From positions 2,480,001-2,544,000 of the forward strand of contig NZ_CP142208.1 of the NCBI RefSeq assembly GCF_036865545.1: a DNA stretch of 64,000 bases, read 5' to 3'. Positions 1-10,016 of this stretch are shown here, one piece after another (within the stretch, counting starts at the first letter, position 1; each line of letters starts with the position of its first letter). The notes beneath the pieces were generated by a model, which ran no database searches, had not been told where the DNA came from, and worked only from the letters and a program-made list of their open reading frames with translations. Position numbers and translations under genes: made by a program. The DNA comes from Erwinia sp. E_sp_B01_1. GTDB lineage: Bacteria > Pseudomonadota > Gammaproteobacteria > Enterobacterales > Enterobacteriaceae.

Positions 1-461
1 ACACTGAAGGACGTGAAGGCTACGTCTGGTTTAATGATATGAGTGCTAACGCCAACGCTGCACGCTTAAAAGCCTCAATCCGTGATTTTGATCTGACGAG
101 CTTTGAACAGCGTAAGCAGAAAATTGCGGACGTGGCAGACTTGATTCGTAAGCAGTATCCCACCGGCAAAGTAGAGTTCAACATCACTGACACCTACAGC
201 AACATCAGCAATGCGATTGGTGAAGATCGTCGGGCCATCGATCTTATCTTTGCCGCGCTGGCGTCTCTGGATATTACGCCAAAGGTCACGCCGATGCGTG
301 GCGGAACTGACGGCGCAGCCCTCTCTGCCAAAGGGTTGCTGACGCCAAACTTCTTTACCGGCGCGCACAACTTCCATTCTAAGTTTGAATTCCTGCCGGT
401 GCCGTCGTTCGTGAAATCCTATCTGGTGGCGGAAAAACTCTGCCTGCTGGCGGCGGAATAA
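1..461 (+). CDS. pepT: Peptidase T (tripeptide aminopeptidase), C-terminal part
   Basis: The 5' end lies outside the window; frame 3 is open from the first base and ends in TAA at 459-461, giving about 152 residues. Peptidase T is a cytoplasmic di-zinc M20 enzyme that removes the N-terminal residue from tripeptides. The visible part carries the family's C-terminal landmarks: TEGREGY at the left edge, the SIRDFDL segment of the dimerisation lid, YSNISNAIGEDRRAIDL, and the strongly conserved MRGGTDGAALSAKGLLTP and GAHNFHSKFEF stretches, the latter containing the last metal-binding histidine region. It closely matches E. coli PepT from memory. The first internal ATG (position 39) is not the start. 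Confidence 0.95.
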   Translation, partial: TEGREGYVWFNDMSANANAARLKASIRDFDLTSFEQRKQKIADVADLIRKQYPTGKVEFNITDTYSNISNAIGEDRRAIDLIFAALASLDITPKVTPMRGGTDGAALSAKGLLTPNFFTGAHNFHSKFEFLPVPSFVKSYLVAEKLCLLAAE

Positions 462-559
462 TCTTCAGGACAAATAAAAGGGCGGTTTCTGAGACGATCG
501 TCCCTGTCAGAACCTTGCCTGACAGGATATATTCTCCAGAAAATCCGCCCCCGGTCACT

Positions 560-587
560 CTGAATCCCCCTGCGCGCGGGGATTCAG
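560..587. repeat. Inverted repeat between pepT and the binding-protein gene
   Basis: CTGAATCCCC at 560-569 pairs perfectly with GGGGATTCAG at 578-587 around an 8-base GC-rich loop. It lies between the convergent 3' ends of pepT and the downstream leftward gene. There is no clear T tract on either side, so a terminator role is possible but not shown. Confidence 0.4.
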
Positions 588-651
588 TGTTATCGCCATC
601 TTTCGCTCACAGCCCGTTTTGTGAATCGCCCCAGCGTGAGGATCCAATCAC

Positions 652-1431
652 TTACTCTTTCACTGCCACATCAATACCCGGGAAGAACTTCGCCGCCAGT
701 TTGGTGACGGTGCCGTCAGCCTGCACTTTGGCGATGGCAGCATCCAGCTCCTGCTTGCGCTTAGAATCATCTTTACGCAGGCCAAAACCGATCCCCACGC
801 CCAGCACCTGAGGGTCTTCCACCGGGCCACCGGCAAAGGCAAACTCTTTACCCTGAGGTTTTTCCAGGAAGCCAGACTGGCCCGCAGCGGACATCACCAG
901 CGTGCCATCCAGACGGCCAGCCACCATGTCGTTGTACACCTGGTTCTGATCCTGGTAAGGCGTGATCGTCACACCCTGTGGCTCCCAGTGTTTCTTGGCA
1001 AAAGTTTCCTGCACGGAACCCTGCAATACACCGATGTTTTTGCCTTTCAGTGACTCAACGGTGGGCTGCAGGCTTGATCCTTTTTTGCCAATCAGCTGGC
1101 TGGGGATACGGTAAATGGGGTTGGTGAAACCAATGCTTTTCATCCGCGCTTCGGTGATGTTCATCGCCGAGTTGATGGCATCGAATTTTTTCGCCGACAG
1201 TGCCGGGATCAGGGCATCAAAGCTGCTCTCAACCCAGCTGCATTTGAAATTCCCTGCCTGGCAGATCGCCTTGCCCAACTCGATATCAAAGCCTTCAAGC
1301 TCACCGGAAGCATTACGGCTTTCAAAGGGCGGATACTGCGACTCAAGACCATAACGCAGCGTTTCCTGCGCCATCACCGACAGGGATGACAACAGGCCTG
1401 CAGCCACCAACAGTGCACTCAGTTTCTTCAT
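652..1431 (-). CDS. Periplasmic polar amino-acid binding protein (ArgT/HisJ-like), orphan
   Basis: A 259-residue ABC-transporter solute-binding protein of family 3. It begins with an export signal (MKKLSALL..., hydrophobic core to about residue 20, likely cleavage after VMA) and the mature start ETLRYGLESQYPPFES is typical of lysine/arginine/ornithine/histidine binders. GFDIELGKAIC and the DAIN/MNITEAR segment that lines the ligand carboxylate site are present. No permease or ATPase is next to it; the neighbour on the same strand is an aminotransferase gene 21 bases upstream, so the two are probably co-transcribed and it must borrow a transporter core. A GAGGG ribosome site precedes the ATG. 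Ligand identity is inferred at family level only. Confidence 0.85.
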   Translation of the reverse strand: MKKLSALLVAAGLLSSLSVMAQETLRYGLESQYPPFESRNASGELEGFDIELGKAICQAGNFKCSWVESSFDALIPALSAKKFDAINSAMNITEARMKSIGFTNPIYRIPSQLIGKKGSSLQPTVESLKGKNIGVLQGSVQETFAKKHWEPQGVTITPYQDQNQVYNDMVAGRLDGTLVMSAAGQSGFLEKPQGKEFAFAGGPVEDPQVLGVGIGFGLRKDDSKRKQELDAAIAKVQADGTVTKLAAKFFPGIDVAVKE

Positions 1432-1452
1432 TAACTTACCCTCAAAAATAGG

Positions 1453-2622
1453 TTAGCGAGGCTTCACCTGGCACAGCGCCTTAGCGCCAGCCTCAAGTGT
1501 GGCTTCGTCTTTTGCAAAAGAGAGACGGATCAGTTTATTGTCGGTACCATCCGTGTAGAACGCCGAAAGCGGGATAGTTGCCACACCGTAATCAACAATC
1601 AGACGTTTTACCATTTCACTGTCTGATTCGTCACTGAAATCTGCATAGCTGGCCAACATAAAGAAGGATCCGGCAGACGGCAGCAGACGGAATGGCGACT
1701 CTTTCATCAGTTCCACCAGCCTGTCACGCTTGCGCTGATAAAACTCACCCAGCCCCAGATAGTTTGCCGGTTCACGCAGATAGTCGGCAAAAGCGTACTG
1801 CATCGGCGTGTCAGCGGAATACATCATAAACTGGTGGACCTTTACCAGCTCTGCCATCAGCTCTGCCGGGGCAAGGCAATACCCCACGCGCCAGCCGGTC
1901 ACATGGAAGGTTTTGCCAAAGGAAGAGACGATCACGCTGCGCTGAGCCAGCTCCGGATGCGTAGCCATGCCCTGATGCTGGCGGCCATCAAACAGAATGT
2001 GTTCATACACTTCGTCCGACAGCACGACGATATCGGTATTGCGGGTGATGGCTGCTAACGTATCGAGGTCGGCACGGGAAAGCACCTGCGAGCTTGGGTT
2101 GTGCGGGGTATTGATAATGATCATGCGGGTACGGGGCGTGATGGCCGCGCGCACTTTTTCCCAGTTGATAGCAAAATCGGGCACCTGAAGTTTCAGGCCA
2201 ACCGGGATCCCGCCCTGCAGACGGACAACAGGGGCATAGCTGTCAAATGCCGGTTCAAAGAATATCACCTCATCACCGGCGTGAACCAACCCGCCGATCG
2301 CCGCATAGATCCCCTGGCTGGCGCTGCCGGTAATCAGCACTTCGCTGGCGGCATCATACTGCTGGCCGTAAAGCGCCTGCACTTTGCTGGCCAGCACTTC
2401 CTTTAACGCGCCAAGACCGGTCATCGGCGCATACTGGTTATAGCCCTGTTCCATAGCCTGGGTAACGCCATGAATCAGGGCAGGATCGCAGGGGAAGTTT
2501 GGCGCGCCCTGCGACAGGTTGATGGCATTATGCTGCGCGGAAAGCTGGCCGATAACCGAGAAGATAGTGGTACCTACATCCGGTAATTTTGAGCGTTGCT
2601 GTACGGAAGAGTTAAGGGTCAT
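1453..2622 (-). CDS. ybdL: PLP-dependent methionine-type aminotransferase (YbdL family)
   Basis: 389 residues from the ATG at 2620-2622, which has a CGGAG ribosome site; longer in-frame starts up to 2724 would run into the divergent regulator's control region and are not favoured. It is a class I fold-type I aminotransferase: SQGAPNFPCD near the N terminus, INTPHNPSSQ, LSDEVYEHILFDG and the PLP-lysine motif SSFGKTFHVTGWRVGY. E. coli YbdL (386 residues) prefers methionine, histidine and phenylalanine as amino donors. The sequence resembles YbdL closely, but substrate use here is inferred. It sits with an amino-acid binding protein downstream and a divergent LysR regulator upstream, suggesting a small amino-acid uptake and transamination module. 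Confidence 0.85.
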   Translation of the reverse strand: MTLNSSVQQRSKLPDVGTTIFSVIGQLSAQHNAINLSQGAPNFPCDPALIHGVTQAMEQGYNQYAPMTGLGALKEVLASKVQALYGQQYDAASEVLITGSASQGIYAAIGGLVHAGDEVIFFEPAFDSYAPVVRLQGGIPVGLKLQVPDFAINWEKVRAAITPRTRMIIINTPHNPSSQVLSRADLDTLAAITRNTDIVVLSDEVYEHILFDGRQHQGMATHPELAQRSVIVSSFGKTFHVTGWRVGYCLAPAELMAELVKVHQFMMYSADTPMQYAFADYLREPANYLGLGEFYQRKRDRLVELMKESPFRLLPSAGSFFMLASYADFSDESDSEMVKRLIVDYGVATIPLSAFYTDGTDNKLIRLSFAKDEATLEAGAKALCQVKPR

Positions 2623-2740
2623 GCTGTCTCCGGTGGAGGTGGGATGCGGTTTTAGCCTATTCAACGTGAGCACGCTTGAGCCGACAAGCGAATTGTTGTC
2701 ATAATAGCCATGACTTTTAAACATAGCTCAGAGGGCTGCC

Positions 2741-3592
2741 ATGTCACGGCGATCGCTTCCGCTTAATGCAGTTCACGCCTTTATTGTTACCGCCCGGCAT
2801 CTGAATCTGACCCGCGCAGCGGTGGAGTTGTGTATCACGCAGGGGGCCGTCAGCCGCAAAATCGCCGCGCTTGAAAGCTGGCTTGGTTTCGCCCTTTTTG
2901 ACCGCCATGCGCGCGGCCTCACGCTCACCGCTCAGGGAGCGAACCTGCTTCCTGCCATGCGAACCAACTTTGAACAACTGGTGCAGGCCGCTGAACAGGC
3001 CAGCAAAACCCATGCGGTAATCCGCCTGAAAGCCCCGACCTGTGCCATGCGCTGGCTGGTTCCCAGGCTGGTTGCCCTGGAGCAGGCGCAGCCGGATTTG
3101 CATGTCTCGCTTACCACCACGGTCGATCACAGCACCCAGTTAGATAATTTTGACGCAGCGATCCTTTACGGTACGCCACCGCAGGGAAGTACGCGCCTGT
3201 TTGATGAGGCGTTGACGCCGGTAATAGCTGCCAGCCTTCAACCTGACACGCCGATGGCATTTGCGGATCTTGCGCGGTTTACCTTTCTCCACCCCACTGC
3301 CGATGGCCGGGACTGGCAGCTCTGGCTTAGCCAGCAACAGACACAGCTTACCCTCAGGCGTAACCAGCATTTCGATACGATGGATTTGGCGATCAGCGCG
3401 GCCATTCAGGGTTTTGGCGTGACGGTGGCCGATGTGACCTTGATTGAGGCGGATTTAGCGATGAAGAGGCTGATTGCCCCGTTCAGTGAAACGGTAAAAA
3501 CCGGCGCTGTTTACAGTCTGATCCAGCGCCCTTCAGAAGAAGCGCCACCGCAGCTTTCCGCTTTGGTGGCGTGGTTGTGTCAACAAGGTTAG
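2741..3592 (+). CDS. LysR-family transcriptional regulator (GcvA-like)
   Basis: A 283-residue LysR protein. The N-terminal winged helix-turn-helix is clear ([39 protein letters not shown], residues about 7-46), followed by the linker helix and a type-2 periplasmic-binding-like effector domain. The pattern [10 protein letters not shown] with [14 protein letters not shown] is typical of the GcvA/DsdC branch. It is divergent from the aminotransferase gene with about 118 bases between the starts, the classic arrangement for a LysR activator controlling its neighbour. Its stop overlaps the convergent chemoreceptor gene by four bases. The effector is unknown; an amino acid is a reasonable guess from context. 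Confidence 0.88.
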   Translation: MSRRSLPLNAVHAFIVTARHLNLTRAAVELCITQGAVSRKIAALESWLGFALFDRHARGLTLTAQGANLLPAMRTNFEQLVQAAEQASKTHAVIRLKAPTCAMRWLVPRLVALEQAQPDLHVSLTTTVDHSTQLDNFDAAILYGTPPQGSTRLFDEALTPVIAASLQPDTPMAFADLARFTFLHPTADGRDWQLWLSQQQTQLTLRRNQHFDTMDLAISAAIQGFGVTVADVTLIEADLAMKRLIAPFSETVKTGAVYSLIQRPSEEAPPQLSALVAWLCQQG

Positions 3593-5256
3593 AAAGAGAC
3601 CCACTCGTCGGCTGATGCGGCGGCTGGTTTTGCTTTCAGTGAGCGTGCCATAGCCGGAGCCGGTTTAGCATAGGCTGCCGGTGCAGGTGATGACGTTGAC
3701 GTAGCAGAAAGACGGAACTTCGACACGGAGAGCGTAAGCTCTTCGGTCTGGCGTTCCAGCGCGCTGGCCGCAGCGGAAACTTCTTCCACCAGCGAGGCGT
3801 TCTGTTGAGTCACGCTGTCCATTTCGGTGATTGCCGTGCCCACCTGAGAGATGCCTTTACTTTGTTCTTCAGAAGCGGAAGCGATCTGCTTCATAATCTC
3901 AGTCACTTCCCCTACTGCACGCATAATCTCTTCCATGGTGCTGCCCGCCTCGCCGACCAGGCGTGAACCATTATCAACACGGGAAACCGAATCGGCGATC
4001 AGAGTTTCGATCTCTTTAGCTGCACCGGCGCTGCGCTGCGCCAGATTACGCACTTCGCTGGCAACCACGGCAAAACCGCGCCCCTGCTCACCGGCACGCG
4101 CTGCTTCCACAGCGGCGTTTAGTGCAAGGATATTGGTCTGGAAAGCGATGCTGTTAATCACGCTGGTGATCTCAGCAATTTTGTTCGAGCTGCCGGCAAT
4201 CCCCTGCATGTTACTGACCACATCACTCACCAGTTTGCCGCCTTTTCCGGCGGTAACAGAAGCGGTCTGCGCCAGTTCGCTGGCCTGACGGGCATTATCG
4301 GCATTGAATTTTACTGTTGCAGTTAACTGCTCCATGCTGGCGGCAGTCTCTTCCAGCGCAGCCGCCTGCTCTTCCGTACGGGAAGAGAGATCGTTGTTGC
4401 CAGAGGAGATTTCAGCAGCACCACGGTAGATGTTATCTGTACCACTGCGGATAGCGCTGACGGCATCCCGCAGGCTGTCCTGCATCGCACGCAGCAGCGG
4501 CACCAGCCTGCCAACGCAGTTACGCCCGGTATCAACCAGCGGTTGGCTGAGGTCGCCCTCGGCAATCAGACGGAAGTGTTCACGCATAACGGCCAGCGGA
4601 CGAACCAGCATTTTTACCAGGTAGCGATCGGTAAACAGCAGGATCAGCAGCCCGACAATCACGGCCAGCACGATCACCACTTTAGTGACATCGGTCAGAT
4701 GATCTACGGTCACTCTTGTGGCGTCCAGCTTAGCGCCGGCTGCCAGGTTGAACTTGTCTACGGTGGCACCAAAACTGCGGCTTAACGGCGGCGTCACGCT
4801 GGAGGCATGGCGACGGAAGTCATCCAGAGTACTCTGCTGTGCCAGACGCATCTGTGGCATTACGCCCTGATCCAGCAATGCCTGCCAGCTTTCAATCACT
4901 TCAGAGGAGTAGCTGGCCGCCAGCGGGCCAGGCGACTGGGCTTTAAAATCGGCCAGCAGCTTAGCCATATTATCTAAAGCCTTTTGCACCGATGCCATAT
5001 CAGCCGCAGCGGTTGGACTGCCAGCCTGGCGGGTCTCCACCGCACGGGTCAGACGGGTAATAAAACGGAAATACTGATCGTTGCCTTTACTCAGGGTAGT
5101 CATCTGATTGACTAACTGTCGGTCAACCTCATTACCTTTTCCGAGGGCGTTCAGGGAAGAGACGCTGTACATGCCAACGGCGGACCACATCAGGCAAAAA
5201 AGCCCAAGGACCCAGAGCATCACGCTGCGGATGGAAAAGTTTTTTAACAAGTTCAT
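3589..5256 (-). CDS. Methyl-accepting chemotaxis protein
   Basis: A 555-residue inner-membrane chemoreceptor. Transmembrane segment 1 is at about residues 11-31 and segment 2 at about 190-210, enclosing a four-helix-bundle-type periplasmic sensor; a HAMP linker ([23 protein letters not shown]) follows, then the long signalling coiled coil with the highly conserved hairpin tip around [20 protein letters not shown]. Methylation-type Glu/Gln pairs ([17 protein letters not shown]) are present. The last five residues, EWVSF, look like a variant of the NWETF tether that docks CheR/CheB. A sigma-28 flagellar promoter lies upstream. The ligand cannot be read from the sequence. Confidence 0.95.
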   Translation of the reverse strand: MNLLKNFSIRSVMLWVLGLFCLMWSAVGMYSVSSLNALGKGNEVDRQLVNQMTTLSKGNDQYFRFITRLTRAVETRQAGSPTAAADMASVQKALDNMAKLLADFKAQSPGPLAASYSSEVIESWQALLDQGVMPQMRLAQQSTLDDFRRHASSVTPPLSRSFGATVDKFNLAAGAKLDATRVTVDHLTDVTKVVIVLAVIVGLLILLFTDRYLVKMLVRPLAVMREHFRLIAEGDLSQPLVDTGRNCVGRLVPLLRAMQDSLRDAVSAIRSGTDNIYRGAAEISSGNNDLSSRTEEQAAALEETAASMEQLTATVKFNADNARQASELAQTASVTAGKGGKLVSDVVSNMQGIAGSSNKIAEITSVINSIAFQTNILALNAAVEAARAGEQGRGFAVVASEVRNLAQRSAGAAKEIETLIADSVSRVDNGSRLVGEAGSTMEEIMRAVGEVTEIMKQIASASEEQSKGISQVGTAITEMDSVTQQNASLVEEVSAAASALERQTEELTLSVSKFRLSATSTSSPAPAAYAKPAPAMARSLKAKPAAASADEWVSF

Positions 5257-5319
5257 AACTACTCCGTAACGGTATTATACCGGATGTCATCGCCTTCGGG
5301 ATCGGGCGCATATCCAGTG

Positions 5320-5346
5320 TTATCGGCACGGAATGGGAAAGTTTCA
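5320..5346 (-). promoter_or_regulatory. Sigma-28 (FliA) flagellar class 3 promoter for the chemoreceptor
   Basis: Read on the minus strand, TGAAACTT is followed by an 11-base spacer and GCCGATAA, against the FliA consensus TAAAGTTT-N11-GCCGATAA. The -10 element is a perfect 8/8 match, the spacing is exact, and the -35 is a 5/8 match. It lies about 65 bases upstream of the chemoreceptor start, as expected for a gene co-expressed with late flagellar genes. Confidence 0.8.
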
Positions 5347-5471
5347 GTCAAATCATTTTTATATTCATTACCTTATATAACTGGCGACGTTTTATAAGTT
5401 ACTGGTGCAAAAGCCTATTTTCCCCCAGCGGCCCGTAAAGTTAACAAAGGGTAGATAATTTTGTTAAGTAA

Positions 5472-7004
5472 TTAATCTTTGAGTCTGACCATTCTCCCGA
5501 TCAACAGACGAAATAACTGCGTCCGGCGGCGCATAAAATAGTTCTCCAGTTTCACCACGGCCTGGCCCTTGTCGCCGAAGCGCATCACTTTATCTTCCCA
5601 GGGACGCCACGCGGGCCAGTTAATCTCCCCTTCAAGCTGGTGAGAAAATTCACTGGCATCGCGCGCAAATCTCAGCCAGTACCCGCTGACTTTTGAAGCG
5701 AATACCCGATCGTTTTCAGTGAAAGGCCGTTCACTGGTGGCCACACCCGGCGCATCCAGGGTGTTGAGCGTGTAGGGGATCTCATTGCCATGCCAGGTGC
5801 CCGCAGGGTAGAGATCGCGGGAATTCTCGGAGACGTAATCGAAATAGTATCGCCACGCGGGCATGCCGTTCCGGTGCTGAGCCAGCGCCGCAATGTATCC
5901 CATAGTGGTGAAAGTCATGTCTCTGGCAACCTCCCGACCCAGCTCGCTGTCATCATAAACACCGTCATACAGGAGCCGGATCAGTTTCAGACGCAGCCCG
6001 ACTCGTTGGGTCTGGCGTATACGGGCAATGACGTTGGCCGGATCGACGCCAAAATAGCTGAGCACGCTCGCTTCATCGCTGTTGTTGCCGATCATTAAAG
6101 GTAATTTGAGTTGCCTGGCAGAGGTAAACACCTCGAGCATCGGCTCAGGTAATACCCGATCTCCACTGATGGCGACCGGCCCGTTAGCCAGTGACGTTTC
6201 CAGAGGCCAGAACGCCTCTGCCGACAGTGCCCTGAGCTGCTCCGCTGTGGCCGCTTCAAGTCTGAAATGGCTGGCAAGCCTGACGCCGTTTTTCAGCGCT
6301 TTTTCACGGGGAATATCAGGCAGTGCATAGGCGCTCTGCGCGATGCCCTTATGGAATAATCCTTTAGCCAGGGGAGAAGCAAAAAGCGACAGGACACTGC
6401 GCGCCCCGGAAGATTCACCGAACAGGGTGACGTTGTGACGATCGCCCCCGAAGCTGGTGATATTACGCTGCACCCATTGCAGCGCAGCAATCTGATCGAG
6501 CAAGGCGAAGTTGTTCACCACCTCACCTTCCGCATACTCTTTATCCAGAGCGGGATGGGCAAAAAAGCCCAGGTGCCCCAGACGGTAATTCAGGGTCACC
6601 ACCACCACGCCCCGCGAAGCAAGGGGCTGACCCACATAAGGAGCCAGTCCACCCGCGCCCAGGGTAAAACCGCCGCCATGAATCCATACCATCACCGGTA
6701 AAGGCCTGGCTGGCTCCAGATCCGGTGTCCAGATGTTCAGATAAAGGCAATCTTCGCTGAATACGCCGGGATCGCCGCCCCCTACTGCCTGGCAGTATTC
6801 GCGGTTTTGCCAGCTGGCATTTCCCCACGCGGTGGCATCACGTTCCCCCTGCCAGGGAGTGACAGGTTTAGGAGGCTGCCAGCGTAAAGCGCCAACGGGA
6901 GGAGCCGCATAAGGAATACCCCGAAAGACAAACACATCTTTTTCGAGACTCCCGCGAAGTCGCCCCTCCGCCGTACTGGTACTGAATAACCGTTCGTGTT
7001 TCAT
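5472..7004 (-). CDS. Type-B carboxylesterase (para-nitrobenzyl esterase family)
   Basis: About 510 residues from the ATG at 7002-7004 (MKHERLF...); an in-frame ATG ten codons earlier is possible but has no ribosome site. Alpha/beta-hydrolase of the cholinesterase/carboxylesterase-B group: FRGIPYAAPPVGALRWQPP near the N terminus, the oxyanion-hole stretch VWIHGGGFTLGAGG, the nucleophile elbow LFGESSGARS (GESSG rather than the commoner GESAG), NNSDEAS, and the histidine region WHGNEIPYTLNT. There is no signal peptide, so it is cytoplasmic. Such enzymes hydrolyse small carboxylic esters; the natural substrate is unknown. It stands alone between the chemoreceptor and ydcJ on the same strand. Confidence 0.88.
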   Translation of the reverse strand: MKHERLFSTSTAEGRLRGSLEKDVFVFRGIPYAAPPVGALRWQPPKPVTPWQGERDATAWGNASWQNREYCQAVGGGDPGVFSEDCLYLNIWTPDLEPARPLPVMVWIHGGGFTLGAGGLAPYVGQPLASRGVVVVTLNYRLGHLGFFAHPALDKEYAEGEVVNNFALLDQIAALQWVQRNITSFGGDRHNVTLFGESSGARSVLSLFASPLAKGLFHKGIAQSAYALPDIPREKALKNGVRLASHFRLEAATAEQLRALSAEAFWPLETSLANGPVAISGDRVLPEPMLEVFTSARQLKLPLMIGNNSDEASVLSYFGVDPANVIARIRQTQRVGLRLKLIRLLYDGVYDDSELGREVARDMTFTTMGYIAALAQHRNGMPAWRYYFDYVSENSRDLYPAGTWHGNEIPYTLNTLDAPGVATSERPFTENDRVFASKVSGYWLRFARDASEFSHQLEGEINWPAWRPWEDKVMRFGDKGQAVVKLENYFMRRRTQLFRLLIGRMVRLKD

Positions 7005-7162
7005 CGTCACATCCAGAAATAACCTGCAGATCATTATTTGCAGCCGGGAGACGAAAGTCCAATAAATCAGGGCATTTGCGGATTATGCTGAAAAAATCAA
7101 AACTTCTGTTGCTGTTACACGACGGCTATAAAGTGATTAATGGCACGGGCAGCCCGGCTGTA

Positions 7163-8512
7163 TTAGGCCGGTTTAGTGACGCCACAGCGTGCCAGACTGG
7201 CCTGTTGTCGCTGCGCATAGAGCGCAATTTCATCCTGAACGACTGCACCCAGCGCGCGTTCAAACTCAGCTTTGCTGCTGTGTCCCTGGCTACGTGGCTT
7301 CGTTTCGCTGCCAAGATTGGACTGGAAGATCCCGGCGGCGCTGACCGGCAGGAAATCTTCATAAATCATCGGCGTGGCGATAATCAATCCTGCTTCAATT
7401 AGCTGTTCAGCGTTCTGCTGCGCGATGACCGCCGGATTCTGTTCGCCCTTTTCACTCAGCCTGTAGGTGAACCAGGCCAGCTTCTCTCTTCTTAACGTGG
7501 CGGCATCATCCGGAAACTCCGCAAAAGCTGCGGCCAGATTCTGTTGATGAACGCTGTTGTCCGTACCGGTTTCGCTTTGCAACAGCAGGCGGTCATAGAG
7601 CGCCCGGCCTTCAGCGGTGAGCGCCACCCCGCGCTGTTCAATTTCCCCAAAACGGGCGGTATGCATCCCCTGACCGTCACGAAAACGGACCGGTTCATCC
7701 AGCGCTTTAAAACTGGTTTGCCGTAGCAGGATTGGCATCTGGCGGCGCGGCGGACCCTCAATAATGGCTTTCGGAACGATGCCGGCTTCCGGCATCAGCG
7801 CCTGTACACGGTCAATATCCAGGGTGCGGGGCGTCAGATGATTGATATGACAGCCGGGGAAGCAGACCACATCTGCGATCAGCCGGTGCTGATCAAGCAG
7901 CGCCTGATAGGTGGCCCGATCCACAAGGGTTTGCTGATGCCAGCGGAAGGTTTCCAGTGCCTCAAGGATAAATTCGTTCGCCTGCTGCGGCGTGAACCCG
8001 CCCTGCTGCTGATGCAGGCTGACCAGCTCGCGACAGCGGGGCGTAAAGATATCCCGGGCGGCCAGAATGTCTGCGGCCTGCTGTCGTAAAGCGGGATCTT
8101 CTATCAGCTCCAGACGGAGTAAAGAGGTAAAGAGGCGGAAAGGATTGGCGTTCAGCGCGTGGTCATCTAACGGGCGAAAAGCGGTGGAGTGCACCGGCAC
8201 ACCGGCCTGTGACAGGTCGTAGTACCCTACCGGATACATGCCCATGATGGCGAACACCTGACGAAGCATCGCCAGTTCAGCTCCCGTCCCCACGCGGATA
8301 GCACCGTGGCGCTCCACGCTCAGCCGGGAAAGCTCGCCGTCACGCTCCAGCTGCTGTTTCAGGTCCGGATTCTGCGTTAATACTTCCTGATTAACCTGCG
8401 CCACCAGATTCAGCAACGTGCCGTACTGCGGGACTTCCCGCTGGTACATTTCCGACATCGCGCTGGCAAATCCGGCGCGAATGCTGTCGGCTGACACCCA
8501 TAAACTTTCCAT
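7163..8512 (-). CDS. ydcJ: YdcJ / HglS-type 2-oxoadipate dioxygenase/decarboxylase (DUF1338)
   Basis: A 449-residue DUF1338 protein, very close to E. coli YdcJ (447). Members characterised in Pseudomonas (HglS) are Fe(II) enzymes that convert 2-oxoadipate to D-2-hydroxyglutarate, a step of D-lysine catabolism; E. coli YdcJ is an orthologue. The metal/substrate motifs are visible: ERHGAIRVG at residues 67-75, VPVHSTAFRPLDD at about 105-117, and FPGCHINHLTPRTLDID in the middle of the chain. No lysine-degradation partners are adjacent, so its role in this organism is inferred from the family. It runs in the same direction as pcaK but is separated by about 180 bases. Confidence 0.9.
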   Translation of the reverse strand: MESLWVSADSIRAGFASAMSEMYQREVPQYGTLLNLVAQVNQEVLTQNPDLKQQLERDGELSRLSVERHGAIRVGTGAELAMLRQVFAIMGMYPVGYYDLSQAGVPVHSTAFRPLDDHALNANPFRLFTSLLRLELIEDPALRQQAADILAARDIFTPRCRELVSLHQQQGGFTPQQANEFILEALETFRWHQQTLVDRATYQALLDQHRLIADVVCFPGCHINHLTPRTLDIDRVQALMPEAGIVPKAIIEGPPRRQMPILLRQTSFKALDEPVRFRDGQGMHTARFGEIEQRGVALTAEGRALYDRLLLQSETGTDNSVHQQNLAAAFAEFPDDAATLRREKLAWFTYRLSEKGEQNPAVIAQQNAEQLIEAGLIIATPMIYEDFLPVSAAGIFQSNLGSETKPRSQGHSSKAEFERALGAVVQDEIALYAQRQQASLARCGVTKPA

Positions 8513-8696
8513 TTTTTGCCCCTGTTTGCCGTGATGCAGTCAGAGTACTGGAAAGCGCCGCGCCCGGAAAAAATTATTAATAAATTGTGATCGGGTACGA
8601 CTTCGGCAGTGGCCCTGCATGGGTGCTTTCACCGGCGCGTTGACCTGCGGACAATCATCTACCGGGGCCTGGGCAGGTATTAGTGCCGGTACCCCG

Positions 8697-10016
8697 CTAG
8701 CGGCGGTGGCCGTAGCGGAATTTAGCCAGCAACAGCAACGAAGTCAGGATTGCCGGTATTGCGAGGCTGGTGAAGACATCGGTGATATTCCAGCCCATTG
8801 CCAGCATCTGCGCACCGGCAAACGCACTGAGGATGGCGCCGATTCGCCCCACACCGTGCATCCAGCTTGACCCGGTAGCGCGGGCATGGGTGGGATAATA
8901 GCTGGCAGAAAGCGCATTCATGCCGGTATTAGCGCCGTTCAGACAGAAACCGCTGCAGAATGCGACCAGGCTGAGGATCAGCGTATCTGCCGGAGCAAAG
9001 CCAATCGCCACGGTAGCAATGGCCCCGGTGAAATAGATGGCTGCCAGCGCCAGATTGGCATTGAAGCGGTCCATCATCCAGCCCGCGAACAGCGATCCTA
9101 CCGTGCCCCCTGCCTGATACATCGCAGTAACCAGCGCGGCCTGGGTCACCGTCATTCCCATATCTTTAACCAGCGATGGCAACCAACTGCCGATCAGATA
9201 GACCAGGAACAGCCCCATGAAATAGGCGCCCCACAGTAATGTGCTTCCCAACAGATAAGGCCGGGACAGCACCAGTCGCGCTGCGCCTTTACTCTGTGGG
9301 GTGGAGGCCATAACAAAATCGCGGCCGGCAAGCTGCTGGTCTGGAGCCATGCGGGAGACAATCTGGCGGATGCGTTCCGCGGGAGCCTGTCTGGAGAGAA
9401 GGAAACGCACGGATTCGGGTAGCCCCTTCAGCAGCACTGGCACGATGATTAAAGGCAGCAGTCCGCCTACGATCAGTACCGAATGCCAGCCAAAGTGGGG
9501 GATCAGCCAGGAGGCAGCAAATCCGCCGCCTGCTGCACCAAAGGTGAAGCCGCAAAAAACGACGGTAATAATGAAGGCGCGTTTGCGTTCCGGTGAGTAT
9601 TCGGCCACCAGCGTGCCGACGTTGGGCATGGCTGCCCCCATACCTAACCCGGTGAGAAAACGGAACAGCATCATCTGATCGACATTCTGTGACATTGCGG
9701 TGATCAACGTGCAGATGCCGAAAAAGAACACGCTGCTGATAATCACCACCCGACGACCAAAACGGTCAGCCAGCGGCCCTGCCACCATGGCACCTGATGC
9801 CAGACCAATCAGCGCCGCGCTGATCACCGCACCGAGTTGATGGGTGCTGACGCCCCAGTCGCCTTTCAGCGCCGGTGCAATAAAGCCCATCAGCGCTATG
9901 TCCATGCCATCCATTGCCACAACGGCAAAACACAACGCAATAATGCGCTGTTGATAACGGCTGATGCTGCCCTCGTTGATTAAGGCACGCACATCAATCG
10001 CAGCGGTACTCTCCAC
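8697..10016 (-). CDS. pcaK: PcaK-like aromatic acid:H+ symporter (MFS, AAHS family)
   Basis: A 439-residue, 12-helix major facilitator protein. The start is a GTG at 10014-10016 with a GGAG seven bases upstream, and that N terminus aligns with PcaK proteins. Aromatic-acid symporter landmarks are present: DGMDIALMGFIAPAL in helix 1 with the acidic DxxD pair, GPLADRFGRR between helices 2 and 3, RFLTGLGMGAAMPN, and LPESVRFLL after helix 6. PcaK imports 4-hydroxybenzoate or protocatechuate for the beta-ketoadipate pathway. It is divergent from a pcaQ-type regulator. None of the ring-cleavage genes are in the window, so the exact substrate is open. Confidence 0.82.
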   Translation of the reverse strand: MESTAAIDVRALINEGSISRYQQRIIALCFAVVAMDGMDIALMGFIAPALKGDWGVSTHQLGAVISAALIGLASGAMVAGPLADRFGRRVVIISSVFFFGICTLITAMSQNVDQMMLFRFLTGLGMGAAMPNVGTLVAEYSPERKRAFIITVVFCGFTFGAAGGGFAASWLIPHFGWHSVLIVGGLLPLIIVPVLLKGLPESVRFLLSRQAPAERIRQIVSRMAPDQQLAGRDFVMASTPQSKGAARLVLSRPYLLGSTLLWGAYFMGLFLVYLIGSWLPSLVKDMGMTVTQAALVTAMYQAGGTVGSLFAGWMMDRFNANLALAAIYFTGAIATVAIGFAPADTLILSLVAFCSGFCLNGANTGMNALSASYYPTHARATGSSWMHGVGRIGAILSAFAGAQMLAMGWNITDVFTSLAIPAILTSLLLLAKFRYGHRR

